Shown here: one piece after another, positions 1 to 9,187 of the stretch | Numbering within the stretch: the first letter of the stretch is position 1 | How the letters are laid out: every line of letters begins with the position of its first letter | Source of the DNA: Comamonas aquatica NBRC 14918 | GTDB taxonomy: Bacteria > Pseudomonadota > Gammaproteobacteria > Burkholderiales > Burkholderiaceae_C | Direction: 5' to 3' | Length of the DNA: 64,000 nt | NCBI RefSeq assembly: GCF_000739875.1 | Contig: NZ_BBJR01000044.1 | Coordinates: forward strand, 1 to 64,000 | The notes under the pieces: generated by a model | The model's input: only the letters and a program-made list of their open reading frames with translations | Databases searched by the model: none | What the model was told of the DNA's origin: nothing | Translations under genes and position numbers: made by a program

Positions 1-1336
1 CAAGACCTAGGATGTTGCGAGGCCCTGTGTGCAGTTCAGTCTCTGCTTCAAGGCCAAGTTCTTCGGCTGTAACGTGGACTACTTTTTCAACATCTCGTAG
101 TGCCTTGAGTGCCAAATACAAAAAGTTTCCACTTCCACATGCAGGGTCTAGCACTCGGAACTGTGCTAGTTTGAGCAAGAAGGCAGAGTAAAGTTTTTGA
201 GCTTTGTTTCGGGCTTCCGTGCTTTTCTTTTTAGCCAAAGTAAGTTTGGCTTCTAATTCTTTTTTTGCTTCAACAGTCGTAACTTTCATACGGCCTGCTT
301 CGGCTTTTGCTTCATCTAGTTGATTGGCTTTTTCCAGTTCAATCTTAATCTTGTCCAGTGTCGCTGACCACTCTTCAAGCAATGGTTCGCTAACTATGGG
401 CGACACCAACTTTTCGATGGTCGATGTATCTGTGTAATGGGCGCCGAGTGCTGCTCGCTTGCTTCCTAGACCACGTTCAAACAGAGTGCCAAAAATTGTT
501 GGGTCTATCGCTCGCCAGTCCATATCAGCAGACGCTTGACGCAATGTTTCAAGGTCACTGACCGTCAGTGTTGGAATTGAAGTTTGCTTAAACAAGCCGC
601 CATTGAACCATTCAATATCGTCATTGCCGTAGGCACCATATGGCTTCTGCATCGCAACGAACAATTTTTTGATGCGGTCTGCTGCCTTGGTTACATCAGC
701 CTTGGCACTCTCCAATAAATTGGTGAAGATTTTTTCGGGCAGCAAGCCTTCATCTTCCGCAAACATGCAGAACAGGCATTGAACAAGAAAGTGGGCTACG
801 TGGTTGCTATCTAGCCCACGCAGCCGCATTACTTCTGCGAGGTCTGCGAACTTGCTTGCTGCTTCTTCTGTTACCGCAGCAGTAGTTTTTTCTGGCCTAA
901 GTTTTTGCGGGTCTGTGAACACCCACTTTAAAATTTGCCTTTTGCTTGGGTCAATCAGCTCTTCAATGCGTATCGTGTGAGGTTCATCAGGATAGCCTGT
1001 AAAGGCTTTGTGAATGATGATGCGCTCTCTGTCACAGACAACCCGAAGAGGAGGGTTTTCTAGATTGGGGGCATAGTCCGCGAGCTGTTTAAGTGCTTTG
1101 GCTAAGTCTCTTCCCGGCTTCTTGTTTTCCCAAGCAAAGTAGCCTCTTTTCCATACGTCTGCCCAACCATCACCGCCACTAGATTTTTTGGCACCACGTT
1201 CAAAACAATAGCTTTCAGGGTCACGAGGTTTCGGCACACCCAACAACTCACACAAGTCATCGAAGTGGCCTTGTGCTCCCGCCCTCTCCGAGAGTTTGTT
1301 TTTTTGCCAGCGTGCAATAAATTCTTCTGGTGTCAT
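1..1336 (-). CDS. MmeI-like restriction/DNA N6-methyltransferase, N-terminal part (runs off left edge)
   Basis: An uninterrupted minus-strand frame runs from an ATG at 1336 to base 1, giving about 445 residues with no stop, so the 3' part lies outside the window. The N-terminus MTPEEFIARW is typical of class I SAM-dependent DNA methyltransferases of the MmeI / type IIG kind. Asp60, Glu70 and Lys72 (in ADVW and WENKK) fit the PD-(D/E)xK nuclease site that precedes the helical spacer in this family. The stretch FERGLGSKRAALGAHYT and motif I, DPACGSGNFLY (Asp397), mark the start of the methyltransferase domain. A single polypeptide would cut and methylate, with the recognition domain in the missing part. 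The frame stays open some 180 bases upstream of the ATG and no good ribosome site is seen, so the start rests on homology. Base composition is clearly AT-richer than the genes to the right, which suggests transfer. Confidence 0.85.
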   Translation of the reverse strand, partial: MTPEEFIARWQKNKLSERAGAQGHFDDLCELLGVPKPRDPESYCFERGAKKSSGGDGWADVWKRGYFAWENKKPGRDLAKALKQLADYAPNLENPPLRVVCDRERIIIHKAFTGYPDEPHTIRIEELIDPSKRQILKWVFTDPQKLRPEKTTAAVTEEAASKFADLAEVMRLRGLDSNHVAHFLVQCLFCMFAEDEGLLPEKIFTNLLESAKADVTKAADRIKKLFVAMQKPYGAYGNDDIEWFNGGLFKQTSIPTLTVSDLETLRQASADMDWRAIDPTIFGTLFERGLGSKRAALGAHYTDTSTIEKLVSPIVSEPLLEEWSATLDKIKIELEKANQLDEAKAEAGRMKVTTVEAKKELEAKLTLAKKKSTEARNKAQKLYSAFLLKLAQFRVLDPACGSGNFLYLALKALRDVEKVVHVTAEELGLEAETELHTGPRNILGL

Positions 1337-1791
1337 GAGATTGAGACTAGTTTTCCATTTCCACTTGTAAGCACTCACACTTAAATCAGGCTTCAATGAA
1401 TTGTTGAAGACTTGTGCTTCGTATCCGCCCTTATAGAGTAAAGCAATTGCGGTTCTTCCCAATCGAGTGCACCTTGGTGCTTGAAGCGAGTAGGCGTTGA
1501 GATTGTGTTCGGTTTCGCGCTATCAACTACCTGTTTGAAGCGGTTTGCTTGACCTATCACGATGACCAGTCCGGGTGAAATGTAATAACCCTTATTGCAT
1601 TGGCTTCGCCTTCAGGGTTGAGCAACGGAGCACTCAGCGACCTCCGCACCAATTTCTTCCCAAATTTTTCCCAAACTCCCTCTGGAAAAAGCCGGAAAAA
1701 GCGGGAAAAACGGGGTCAAAAGCGGAAACTTGACCAAAAGAAAAGGGCTTACAGATCACTCCGTAAGCCCTTGAATTTACTAACAATTTTA
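1337..1791. other. Decayed or unrecognised stretch between the island gene and tRNA-Leu
   Basis: No intact gene is seen here. On the minus strand two overlapping open stretches in different frames (about 1396-1596 and 1337-1519) read like pieces of one protein split by frameshifts; one contains SPGLVIVIGQANRFKQVV and ends at a stop near 1396. I do not recognise the protein. Bases 1685-1740 are purine-rich and low in complexity. The right end holds the tRNA terminator. No integrase gene or second copy of the tRNA 3' end was found between the tRNA and the island gene. Confidence 0.4.
1745..1770 (-). terminator. Terminator of tRNA-Leu
   Basis: The 8-bp arms GGGCTTAC and GTAAGCCC, 10 bases apart, form a perfect stem 22 bases beyond the tRNA 3' end. 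Read on the minus strand, the stem is followed by TTTT. This is a standard intrinsic terminator for the tRNA. Confidence 0.75.
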
Positions 1792-1877
1792 TGGTGCGCG
1801 AGGCCGGACTCGAACCGGCACGGTGCATTACCGCCAAGACCTAAACCTGGTGCGTCTACCAATTTCGCCACCCGCGC
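1792..1877 (-). tRNA. tRNA-Leu (anticodon TAG)
   Basis: The minus strand reads GCGCGGGTGGCGAAATTGG at the 5' end and closes with CTCGCGC, A and an encoded CCA. Acceptor arms pair over 7 bp with one G-T. The anticodon loop is TTTAGGT with anticodon TAG. The T arm carries GGTTCGAGTCC, and the long variable arm is that of a class II tRNA. Its 3' end points at the AT-rich region to the left, the usual arrangement when an island has integrated at a tRNA. Confidence 0.95.
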
Positions 1878-1973
1878 GGTCTGGATAACAGCGGACCGGC
1901 GTACACCGACCCGCGTCATAGGTCAATCGGCGATTTTAACCGCGAAAACTTCGCAGCAGAACGACAGCGCCCA

Positions 1974-4900
1974 TCATTTTTCAGGGAAAAAGTGGACATC
2001 CGGACGTTTGACGCGGAACCACGCCGCATACATTGCCGGCAAGGCGAACAGCGTCAAGACCGTCGCCACGATCAAACCGCCCATTATGGCCACCGCCATT
2101 GGCCCCCAGAACACACTGCGTGACAGCGGGATCATGGCCAGGACCGCAGCGGCGGCCGTCAGCACGATGGGGCGCAAGCGCCGCACCGCTGCTTCCACGA
2201 TGGCATCCCAGGCCGGCACACCCCGCTCGCGGTCCGATTCAATCTGATCGATCAGGATGACCGAATTGCGCTGAATCATCCCCATCAGGGCGATCACCCC
2301 CAGCAGGGCCACGAAGCCAAACGGCCGGTTGAGCAGCAGCAAGGCGGCCGCCACGCCCGCAATCCCCAGCGGGCCGGTCATGAACACCAGCAAGGCACGG
2401 CTGAAGCTGTGCAATTGCAGCATCAGCAAGGTGAACACCAGGAACAGCATGACAGGAATGCCGGCTGCAATCGAGGAAGCCCCCTTGGCACTTTCCTCTA
2501 CCGCACCGGCCACGACGATGCGGTAGTCCCCCCAGCCTTCCGCAGTCCACTGCACCTGCAAACGGTCCAGCTGCGGCTTCAGTGCCTGTGTCAGCGTCGC
2601 GCCCTGCAGCCCCTCGCGGACATCGCCCTGCACCGTGATGGCATAGCTGCGCGCATCACGCCACAGCACCCCCGGCTCCCAGGCAAACACCGGCTGGGCA
2701 ATCTGCAGCAGAGGGATCGACTTGCCCGATGACGTGGGCACATAGGCCGCCGCCAGGTCCGACAACGCGTCGCGCTCTTCGACCGGCTGGCGCAAGACGA
2801 TGTTGATGAGCTTGTCGCCCTCGCGATACTGGCCGATCGTGGTGCCCGAGAACATCGTCTGCATGGCCTGGGCAATCGACTGGCTGCTGACACCCAAGGC
2901 ACGCGCCTTGTCCTGGTCGATCTCGAGGCGCATGGCCTTGACCGACTCGTTCCAGTTGTCATTGACCCCGCGCAGATCGGGGTGCTGCTGCATCACGGCC
3001 TTCACCCGGTCAGCCAGCACGCGCAGCTGCTGCGCATCCGGGCCCACCACCCGGAACTGCACGGGATAGGGCACGGGCGGCCCACTGGGGAGCAGCTTGG
3101 CGCGCGACCGCACCTCGGGAAACGCCTGCGCCAGCCCTGCCGGCAAAACCTGCATCAAATGGTTGCGTGCCGCCAGGTCATCCATCATCACGATGAATTG
3201 CGACACATTGGTTTGCGGGAACACCTGGTCCAGCGGCAGATAGAAACGCGGCACACCCGAGCCCACCCACACCGTCACGCTCTGCACCCCGGTCTGTGCC
3301 CGCAGGAAGGTCTCCATGCGCTGGGCCACCTGCTCGTTGCCGGCAAACGAAGTCCCCTCGGGGAACCAGGCGTCCACCAGGATCTCCGGCCGGTTGGAAT
3401 CCGGAAAGAACTGTTGCTGCACCCGCGTCATGCCGAACAGCCCCAGGCCAAACACCGCCGCCGTGACCGCGATCGTCAGCCAGCGGTGCGCGACGCACCA
3501 TGTGACCGCTGAGCGAAACCATCCATAGAAGGCACTGTCGAACACCTCGTGCGGATCCTGGGCAAATCCGGCCTGCACCGTGCGCTGCGGCTCCTTGAGG
3601 AACAGACTCCCCAGGTAGGGCACGAAATACACCGAAGCCACCCAGCTGATCACCAGTGCAATCACGGTGACCGCAAAGATGGCAAAGGTGTACTCCCCGG
3701 TCATGGACTGGGCCATGCCGATCGGCAGAAAGCCGGCCGCCGTGATCAGGGTCCCGGTCAGCATCGGTTTGGCGGTGATGTCATACGCGAAGGTGGCCGA
3801 GCGCAGCTTGTCGTAGCCCTCTTCCAGCTTGCGCACCATCATCTCGACCGCAATGATGGCGTCATCCACTAGCAAGCCCAGGGCGATGATCAGCGAGCCC
3901 AGGGAAACCTTGTGCAAGCCGATCTTCCAGTACCACATGGCCAGAAAGGTCGCCGCCAGCACCAGGGGAATGGTCACTGCCACCACCAGCCCCGGCCGGG
4001 GATCGATGTACCAGCGGCGCCACCACACGGTGGCCTCCGCACGTTGGTGCAGCCCCAGACTGACAAAGCTCACCGCCAGCACCACCACCACCGCCTCGAC
4101 CAGCACCTTGATGAACTCGTTGACCGATTCGGTCACCGCCTTCGGCTGGTCCTGGATGTTGACCAGTTCCACCCCCACCGGCAGCTTGGGCCCGATCTGC
4201 GCCACCGCCTGGCGCAGGGCGTGGCCCAGGCCAACAATGTCTCCGCCCTTGGTCATCGAAATGCCCAGGGCGATCACTTCGCGCCCTTCGTGGCGCACCT
4301 TGACGCTGGGCGGGTCCTCGTAGCCGCGCGTCACGCTGGCAATGTCGCCCAGCTTCATCAGCACCCCGGACGGCGCACGCACCGGCATGGACCGCACCTG
4401 CTCCAGCGCATCAAACTGACCGGCCACGCGGATCTGCACCTGCTCTTGCGGCAGCTGCAGCACGCCGGACCCCTCGATGGCGTTTTGCTGGTTCAACTGC
4501 CCCACCACCTGGTTGACGTCCAGCCCCATGGGCGCCAGGCGCTTCTGGGACAGCTCAACGAAGATGCGTTCGTTCTGCACGCCGAACAGCTCGACCTTGG
4601 CCACATCCTTGACCCGCAGCAGTTGCTGGCGCACGTCGTCGGCAAAGGTCTTCAGCTCGGCGTAGCTGTAGCCTTCGCCCGACAGGCCATAGATCACCCC
4701 GTAGACATCCCCGAACTCGTCGTTGAAGAACGGCCCCTGCACCCCCTGCGGCAGGGTGTAGCGCATGTCACCGATCTTCTTGCGCACCGTGTACCAGAGG
4801 TTGGCCACATCCTGGGGGCGCGAATTGTCCCGCAACTGGAAGATGACCTGGGACTCCCCGGGTTTGGAGTAGCTGCTGATCTTGTCGGCGTAGGGCACCT

Positions 4901-5165
4901 CCTGCAGGGTGCGCTCGATCTTGTCGGTCACCTGCTCCGCCACCTGCTGGGCCGATGCCCCCGGCCAGTAGGTGCGCACCACCATCGCACGGAAGGTAAA
5001 CGGCGGGTCCTCATCCTGCCCCAGCTGGAAATAGGCGGCCCCACCCAACAGCAGGATCACCACCATCAGGTAGCGCGTCAACGGGATGTGCTGCAGCGCC
5101 CAGCGCGACAGATTGAAGCCCTGCTTGTCCGGCGCCGATTGCGGCGCTTGGTCTTGGTCACTCAT
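1974..5165 (-). CDS. RND-family multidrug efflux permease (inner membrane)
   Basis: This 1063-residue protein has the length and layout of HAE1-type resistance-nodulation-division pumps: a first membrane helix at about 31-49, a large periplasmic loop, a helix bundle at about 350-530, a second loop and a final bundle. Asp434-Asp435 in GLLVDDAIIAVE are the proton-relay aspartates of TM4. The N-terminal half (LGQDEDPPFTFRAMVV) resembles the TriC/MexK-like subgroup rather than AcrB itself. It should exchange protons for export of hydrophobic compounds with the adaptor encoded just upstream (14-base gap). No outer-membrane channel gene is adjacent, so a TolC/OprM-type protein must come from elsewhere. 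The ATG has a GGAG about 6 bases upstream. The substrate cannot be read from sequence. Confidence 0.93.
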   Translation of the reverse strand: MSDQDQAPQSAPDKQGFNLSRWALQHIPLTRYLMVVILLLGGAAYFQLGQDEDPPFTFRAMVVRTYWPGASAQQVAEQVTDKIERTLQEVPYADKISSYSKPGESQVIFQLRDNSRPQDVANLWYTVRKKIGDMRYTLPQGVQGPFFNDEFGDVYGVIYGLSGEGYSYAELKTFADDVRQQLLRVKDVAKVELFGVQNERIFVELSQKRLAPMGLDVNQVVGQLNQQNAIEGSGVLQLPQEQVQIRVAGQFDALEQVRSMPVRAPSGVLMKLGDIASVTRGYEDPPSVKVRHEGREVIALGISMTKGGDIVGLGHALRQAVAQIGPKLPVGVELVNIQDQPKAVTESVNEFIKVLVEAVVVVLAVSFVSLGLHQRAEATVWWRRWYIDPRPGLVVAVTIPLVLAATFLAMWYWKIGLHKVSLGSLIIALGLLVDDAIIAVEMMVRKLEEGYDKLRSATFAYDITAKPMLTGTLITAAGFLPIGMAQSMTGEYTFAIFAVTVIALVISWVASVYFVPYLGSLFLKEPQRTVQAGFAQDPHEVFDSAFYGWFRSAVTWCVAHRWLTIAVTAAVFGLGLFGMTRVQQQFFPDSNRPEILVDAWFPEGTSFAGNEQVAQRMETFLRAQTGVQSVTVWVGSGVPRFYLPLDQVFPQTNVSQFIVMMDDLAARNHLMQVLPAGLAQAFPEVRSRAKLLPSGPPVPYPVQFRVVGPDAQQLRVLADRVKAVMQQHPDLRGVNDNWNESVKAMRLEIDQDKARALGVSSQSIAQAMQTMFSGTTIGQYREGDKLINIVLRQPVEERDALSDLAAAYVPTSSGKSIPLLQIAQPVFAWEPGVLWRDARSYAITVQGDVREGLQGATLTQALKPQLDRLQVQWTAEGWGDYRIVVAGAVEESAKGASSIAAGIPVMLFLVFTLLMLQLHSFSRALLVFMTGPLGIAGVAAALLLLNRPFGFVALLGVIALMGMIQRNSVILIDQIESDRERGVPAWDAIVEAAVRRLRPIVLTAAAAVLAMIPLSRSVFWGPMAVAIMGGLIVATVLTLFALPAMYAAWFRVKRPDVHFFPEK

Positions 5166-5179
5166 GCTTGGCTCCAGGC

Positions 5180-6292
5180 TCAGTGCGCAGCTTCAGGGTG
5201 GCGTGGCTGATAGACGCTGACCTTCTGGCCCTGCGTCAACACGTGGGTGCCCGTCACCACCACCTGCATGCCCGGCTCCAGACCCGAGGCAATCACCACC
5301 TCGCTGCCCTCGACGCTGCCCACCTCCACACGCTGCGCTTGCACGGTGGCACTGGCAGGATCGAAGCGCCAGACCATGGACGCACCCTGCTGCTGCCACA
5401 ACGCCGTGGTCGGCAGCTTCAAGGCGGCCTGGGCTGCCGCTGCCCCGGAATCCATGGACACATAGGCCGTCGCGCCCAGATCCGGCTGGGGCTGGCCTTG
5501 CAGACCCACCTTCACGCTGTAGGTGCGCGTGACCGGGTCGGCGCTGGCGGCCATCTCGCGCACCGTGGCCGACAGCCTCTCGGCCGTGGACCAGATGCGC
5601 ACCTGCACCGCCTGTCCCACGGCGATCTGACCGCGCGCACCTTCGGGCACGGCAATCACCGCATCGCGCGGCCCATCGTGGGCCAGTTGCAGCACCGCGG
5701 TGCCCGCAGACACCACCTGCCCCGGCTCGGCACTCACCGCCGTGATCACCCCGGCGGCCGGCGCCAGCAACCGGGCATAGCTGCTCTGGTTGCTCTGGGC
5801 CGCAGCCTGAGCCTGGGCCTGTTCCAGCTGTGCCTGGGCCGATTGCAGGCTGGCGCGGCGGCGGTCCAGCTCCACCCCACTGATGAAGCCCTTCTCCTTC
5901 AGGGCCGAGAAACGCTGCCAGTCCGCCTGCGCCAGATCCCGCTGCGTCCGTGCGGCGGCCACCTGGGCCTGCGCGGCCTGGGCGGCCAGCGCATAGTCCT
6001 GGCCGTCGATTTCGGCCAGCACCTGCCCCTGGCGCACCACATCGCCCACATTCACGGCACGCCGCACCAGCTTGCCAGCCACCTGAAAGCCCAGTCGCGA
6101 TTCGGTCTGTGCCCGCACATCCCCGGCATATTCCACCCGGGTCTGCAGTGGACTGGCCCCCACCTCCAGCAACTTCACCGCACGCACCGGCTCGGGCGCC
6201 GGCGCCTGGCGCGAACAGGCCGACAAGGTCAACGCCACCAGCGCGACAACGCAAAGGCCCAGGCTGGGCCGCAACCGAAGAGTAGAAACCAT
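5180..6292 (-). CDS. RND efflux periplasmic adaptor lipoprotein (HlyD/AcrA family)
   Basis: This is the membrane-fusion partner of the downstream RND permease and the first gene of the pair. The start at 6292 (370 residues) gives a lipoprotein signal with lipobox LSAC and modified Cys26. Next come the barrel-sandwich half-motif (VGDVVRQGQVLAEIDGQDY), a coiled-coil hairpin rich in Ala and Gln at roughly residues 90-160, the second lipoyl half (LAPAAGVITAVSAEPGQVV) and a beta-barrel. A longer frame opens 22 residues upstream but would spoil the signal peptide and cover the operator. No clear ribosome site precedes the chosen ATG. Expression is probably controlled at the TetR-type operator at 6310-6331. 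Confidence 0.9.
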   Translation of the reverse strand: MVSTLRLRPSLGLCVVALVALTLSACSRQAPAPEPVRAVKLLEVGASPLQTRVEYAGDVRAQTESRLGFQVAGKLVRRAVNVGDVVRQGQVLAEIDGQDYALAAQAAQAQVAAARTQRDLAQADWQRFSALKEKGFISGVELDRRRASLQSAQAQLEQAQAQAAAQSNQSSYARLLAPAAGVITAVSAEPGQVVSAGTAVLQLAHDGPRDAVIAVPEGARGQIAVGQAVQVRIWSTAERLSATVREMAASADPVTRTYSVKVGLQGQPQPDLGATAYVSMDSGAAAAQAALKLPTTALWQQQGASMVWRFDPASATVQAQRVEVGSVEGSEVVIASGLEPGMQVVVTGTHVLTQGQKVSVYQPRHPEAAH

Positions 6293-6309
6293 GGAGGGGG
6301 AAAGATAAG

Positions 6310-6331
6310 TTACTGACTGATTGGTTAGCAA
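6310..6331. promoter_or_regulatory. TetR-type operator ahead of the efflux pair
   Basis: The imperfect palindrome TTACTGACTGATTGG/TTAGCAA keeps 14 of 22 symmetric positions. It lies 18 bases upstream of the adaptor start. The CTGACTGATTGG core is typical of operators bound by TetR-family repressors of RND pumps. No tetR gene is next to it; hpnC reads away on the other side. Confidence 0.5.
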
Positions 6332-6372
6332 TCTAGGAGAGCCCCCGCAACCTGTCAAGCGACAATCACGGC

Positions 6373-7239
6373 GTGAACACGCCCGCCCCCTCCTCCAGCC
6401 CGCAAGCCGCCCCGGTCACGCACTACGAGAACTTCCCCGTCGCGTCCTGGCTGTGCCCGGCCCCGCTGCGCCAGCCGATTGCCGCGATCTATGCGTTTGC
6501 GCGTGCGGCCGACGATCTGGCCGACGAAGGCACGGCCACGCCTGCCCAGCGTTTGCAGCAATTGCAGGCCTACCGCAGCGAACTGCACGCCACGGCCGGC
6601 GGCCAACCACCGGCGCCCCACTGGGCGCACATTTTTGCGCCGCTGCAACACCAGCTGCAGCAGCGGCAGTTGCCGGTCGGGCTGCTGGACGACCTGCTCA
6701 GCGCCTTCATACAGGACATCGAGAAGACGCGCGATGGCGCCACCTATGCCGACCGGGAGGCGCTGCTGGACTATTGCCGCCTTTCGGCCAACCCGGTGGG
6801 CCGCCTGCTGCTGCACCTGTATGGCGTGCACGATGCGCAGGCCCTGGCGCACAGCGACGCCATCTGCACGGCGCTGCAGCTGATCAACTTCTGGCAGGAC
6901 CTGAGCGAAGACATTCCGCGCCAGCGGCACTACCTGACCGATGCCGACTGCCAACGCTGGGACGTCACCCGGCAGGACCTGGCACGGCAACAGGTCACCC
7001 CGTCCATACAAAAACTCATAGCTGACAACGTAGCATGGGCAAGGGCCAGCATGCAAAAAGGCTTGCCACTTGTGCACCGCCTGCCCGGGCGCATCGGCTG
7101 GGAGCTGCGCCTGGTGGTGCAAGGCGGCTTGCGCGTGCTGGACCGGGTGGAGGCACAACAAGGCGCCAGCCTGCACACGCGCCGCACCCTGGGCAAGGCC
7201 GACCTGCCGCGCATGCTCTGGCGTGCGCTGTGGATGTGA
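6373..7239 (+). CDS. hpnC: Squalene synthase-like HpnC (hydroxysqualene synthase)
   Basis: The 288-residue protein belongs to the squalene/phytoene synthase superfamily. The N-terminal HYENFPVASWLCPAPLR and the two Asp-rich motifs, DDLAD (47-51) and DLSED, bind diphosphate-Mg. In the HpnCDE route HpnC converts presqualene diphosphate into hydroxysqualene, acting after HpnD. The start is a GTG with a poor ribosome site, chosen because the conserved HYENFP block begins 16 residues in. It is divergent from the efflux adaptor and separated from hpnD and hpnE by a convergent chemotaxis-receptor gene. Residues 210-233 are encoded by DNA that resembles the dispersed repeat family of this genome (see the repeat at 7008). 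Confidence 0.9.
   Translation: MNTPAPSSSPQAAPVTHYENFPVASWLCPAPLRQPIAAIYAFARAADDLADEGTATPAQRLQQLQAYRSELHATAGGQPPAPHWAHIFAPLQHQLQQRQLPVGLLDDLLSAFIQDIEKTRDGATYADREALLDYCRLSANPVGRLLLHLYGVHDAQALAHSDAICTALQLINFWQDLSEDIPRQRHYLTDADCQRWDVTRQDLARQQVTPSIQKLIADNVAWARASMQKGLPLVHRLPGRIGWELRLVVQGGLRVLDRVEAQQGASLHTRRTLGKADLPRMLWRALWM
7008..7066. repeat. Possible dispersed-repeat copy inside hpnC
   Basis: Bases here read CAAAAACTCATAGCTGACAA, close to the AAAAACATAGCTGCTAGCGC arm of the repeat at 11346. The stretch lies in the hpnC reading frame without breaking it. The similarity is limited to about 20 bases, so this is a weak call. Confidence 0.35.
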
Positions 7240-7265
7240 TCGTGTGATCGCACGCCCGATGTAAA

Positions 7266-7287
7266 AGGCCGGTGCATGCACCGGCCT
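7266..7287 (-). terminator. Palindromic terminator between hpnC and the chemotaxis receptor
   Basis: A perfect 22-base palindrome (AGGCCGGTGCA and its complement) lies in the 71-base convergent spacer. On the minus strand it is followed by TTTTAC, so it best serves the receptor gene. Confidence 0.7.
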
Positions 7288-7310
7288 GGAACTGCAGAGG
7301 AGCTGCGGTT

Positions 7311-9038
7311 TTACGCGGCTTCGTTCGCCGACTCGGCCGGCGCCAGCGCAGGCGACGCCAGCGTGCGCTGACCCTGGGACACCGCAGGCTTGGCCGTGGC
7401 CGTCGACGCACCTGGGCGGCTGTAGCTGCTGATATACGGCGTGCCCGTGGTGGCACCAGCTTCCAGCACAAACTGGGTCGACATTTCCGCCATCTGGCGC
7501 GCCTGTTCTTGCAGCGCGCTCGAGGCGGCTGAGGTTTCCTCCACCAGGGCGGCGTTCTGCTGGGTCACATCGTCCAGGTTCGAGACCGCATCGTTGATCT
7601 GCGCCAGGCCCTTGGACTGCTCGCGGCTGGCATCGGCAATCTCGTGCACGATGCTGGACACCCGCGCGATGCTCTGCACGATGTCTTCCATGGTCTTGCC
7701 GGTGCGGTGCACCTGGTCGCTGCCCACACGCACGCGGTTGACCGAGTCGTTGATCAGCACCTTGATTTCCTTGGCCGCCTCGGCCGAGCGGCCGGCCAGC
7801 GAACGCACCTCGCTGGCCACCACGGCAAAGCCACGGCCTTGTTCACCGGCGCGCGCGGCTTCCACGGCCGCGTTCAGCGCCAGGATGTTGGTCTGGAAGG
7901 CAATGCTGTCGATGACCCCGATGATGGCCTCGATCTTCTTGGCCGAGGTGTTGATGTCCTCCATGGTCGCCACCACCTGCGACACCATCTCGCCGCCACG
8001 CTGCGCCACCTCGGTGGCCCCCGAGGCCAGTTCGCTGGCGCGCGAGGCGCTGTCCGCGTTCTGCTGCACCGTGCTCGACAACTCCTCGGTGGCCGAGGCC
8101 GTCTGCTGCAGCGAGGCCGCCTGCTGCTCGGTGCGCATCGACAAATCGCCCGTGCCAGCCGCCACCTGGGTCGAGGCGCCGGCAATCGCATCGGCACCGC
8201 TGCGCACCTTGTAGATGATGTCGTGCAAGTGCATGCGCATGCGCATGTCTTCCATCTGCACCAGCAGTTCGGTGATTTCATCCTTGCCGCTGACCGGCAC
8301 GCGCTGGGAGATGTCGCCCGCCGCAATCGCCTGGGCGGTGTGGTGCGCGGACTTGAAGCCATGGCTCATGCGGCGCAGCAGCGACACCGACAGCAGCGTG
8401 GCCGGCAGACCGCCCAGCAGCACGCACAGCACGAACACCAGGATGCTGAAGTGGTAGCGCTCGGACGCCGCCTGGTAGGCCACGTCCGCCTGGGAGATCT
8501 GCAGGCCCTTGAAGGCGCCGACCAGGGCCACCAGCATGTCGCCCTCCTCGCGCCCCAGGGCCAGGAAGCGCGACATCTGCTCGCTGCTGAAGTCGCCGCT
8601 CTCCAGGCCACGCACAATCTCGCCCAGCTTGGCGTTCCATGCGTTCTGCGCACGGATGGCCTCCGCGAACATTTCCTTTTCCATGGGCTCGGTGACGATC
8701 TTGGCCAGTTGCTGCTGCCACTCCACGCCCTTGTCGAGATTGTGTCGGATCAGCTCCAGGTGACTGGACGTGGGGTGGTCGTGCAGGGCCGACAGGGGGT
8801 TGTCGGGGGCGTGCTGGAACGACAGCAGGGTCTGCATGCGCATCTGCGACACGCTTTCGTTGATCGAGTCGGCCAGCAAGATGCGCTGCAGTGACTCGTC
8901 GTGCAAGGAACGCAGGCTATCCCGAGAGCTCATCAAGCCATACCAGCTCATGCCGATGACCACCGCCATCGATGCGAAGTAACCGAAAAAGACCAGCATG
9001 TACCGCTGTGTCAGACGCAGGGAATTGAAGCTCGGCAT
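7311..9038 (-). CDS. Methyl-accepting chemotaxis protein
   Basis: The protein is a transmembrane chemoreceptor of about 575 residues. A first membrane helix near the N-terminus ([20 protein letters not shown]) is followed by a helical periplasmic sensor domain of about 160 residues, probably a four-helix bundle. Then come a second helix ([19 protein letters not shown]), a HAMP linker and the signalling hairpin with the conserved tip [19 protein letters not shown]. An Ala/Ser/Thr-rich tail follows and has no CheR-binding pentapeptide. It should signal to CheA/CheW; no che genes are nearby. A TTG start at 9056 is also possible; the ATG at 9038 was preferred. The gene sits convergent to hpnC and divergent from hpnD, splitting the squalene genes. 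Confidence 0.93.
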   Translation of the reverse strand: MPSFNSLRLTQRYMLVFFGYFASMAVVIGMSWYGLMSSRDSLRSLHDESLQRILLADSINESVSQMRMQTLLSFQHAPDNPLSALHDHPTSSHLELIRHNLDKGVEWQQQLAKIVTEPMEKEMFAEAIRAQNAWNAKLGEIVRGLESGDFSSEQMSRFLALGREEGDMLVALVGAFKGLQISQADVAYQAASERYHFSILVFVLCVLLGGLPATLLSVSLLRRMSHGFKSAHHTAQAIAAGDISQRVPVSGKDEITELLVQMEDMRMRMHLHDIIYKVRSGADAIAGASTQVAAGTGDLSMRTEQQAASLQQTASATEELSSTVQQNADSASRASELASGATEVAQRGGEMVSQVVATMEDINTSAKKIEAIIGVIDSIAFQTNILALNAAVEAARAGEQGRGFAVVASEVRSLAGRSAEAAKEIKVLINDSVNRVRVGSDQVHRTGKTMEDIVQSIARVSSIVHEIADASREQSKGLAQINDAVSNLDDVTQQNAALVEETSAASSALQEQARQMAEMSTQFVLEAGATTGTPYISSYSRPGASTATAKPAVSQGQRTLASPALAPAESANEAA

Positions 9039-9187
9039 CTCGTATGCTTGTATCAAATTGCAACCCTATGATCTTAGGGGCTTGCCTGAAAAATCAGCAC
9101 ACCCTTCCATTGATGCAAATCAAGCCGCGCACTAATCCAGTACACAGCGCCGCGGCCCTGCCCAAGCATGTGACAATCGTCCGCCAT

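Noticed and set aside
3912-5210. A 432-codon plus-strand frame opposite the RND permease
   Set aside because: It is antisense to a full-length, well-conserved pump and its product has no recognisable domain.
9044-9187. An N-terminal extension of hpnD by 48 residues
   Set aside because: The residues are unlike the family, and the conserved start MNPETYVQEK begins at 9188; the upstream part is the promoter region shared with the divergent receptor.
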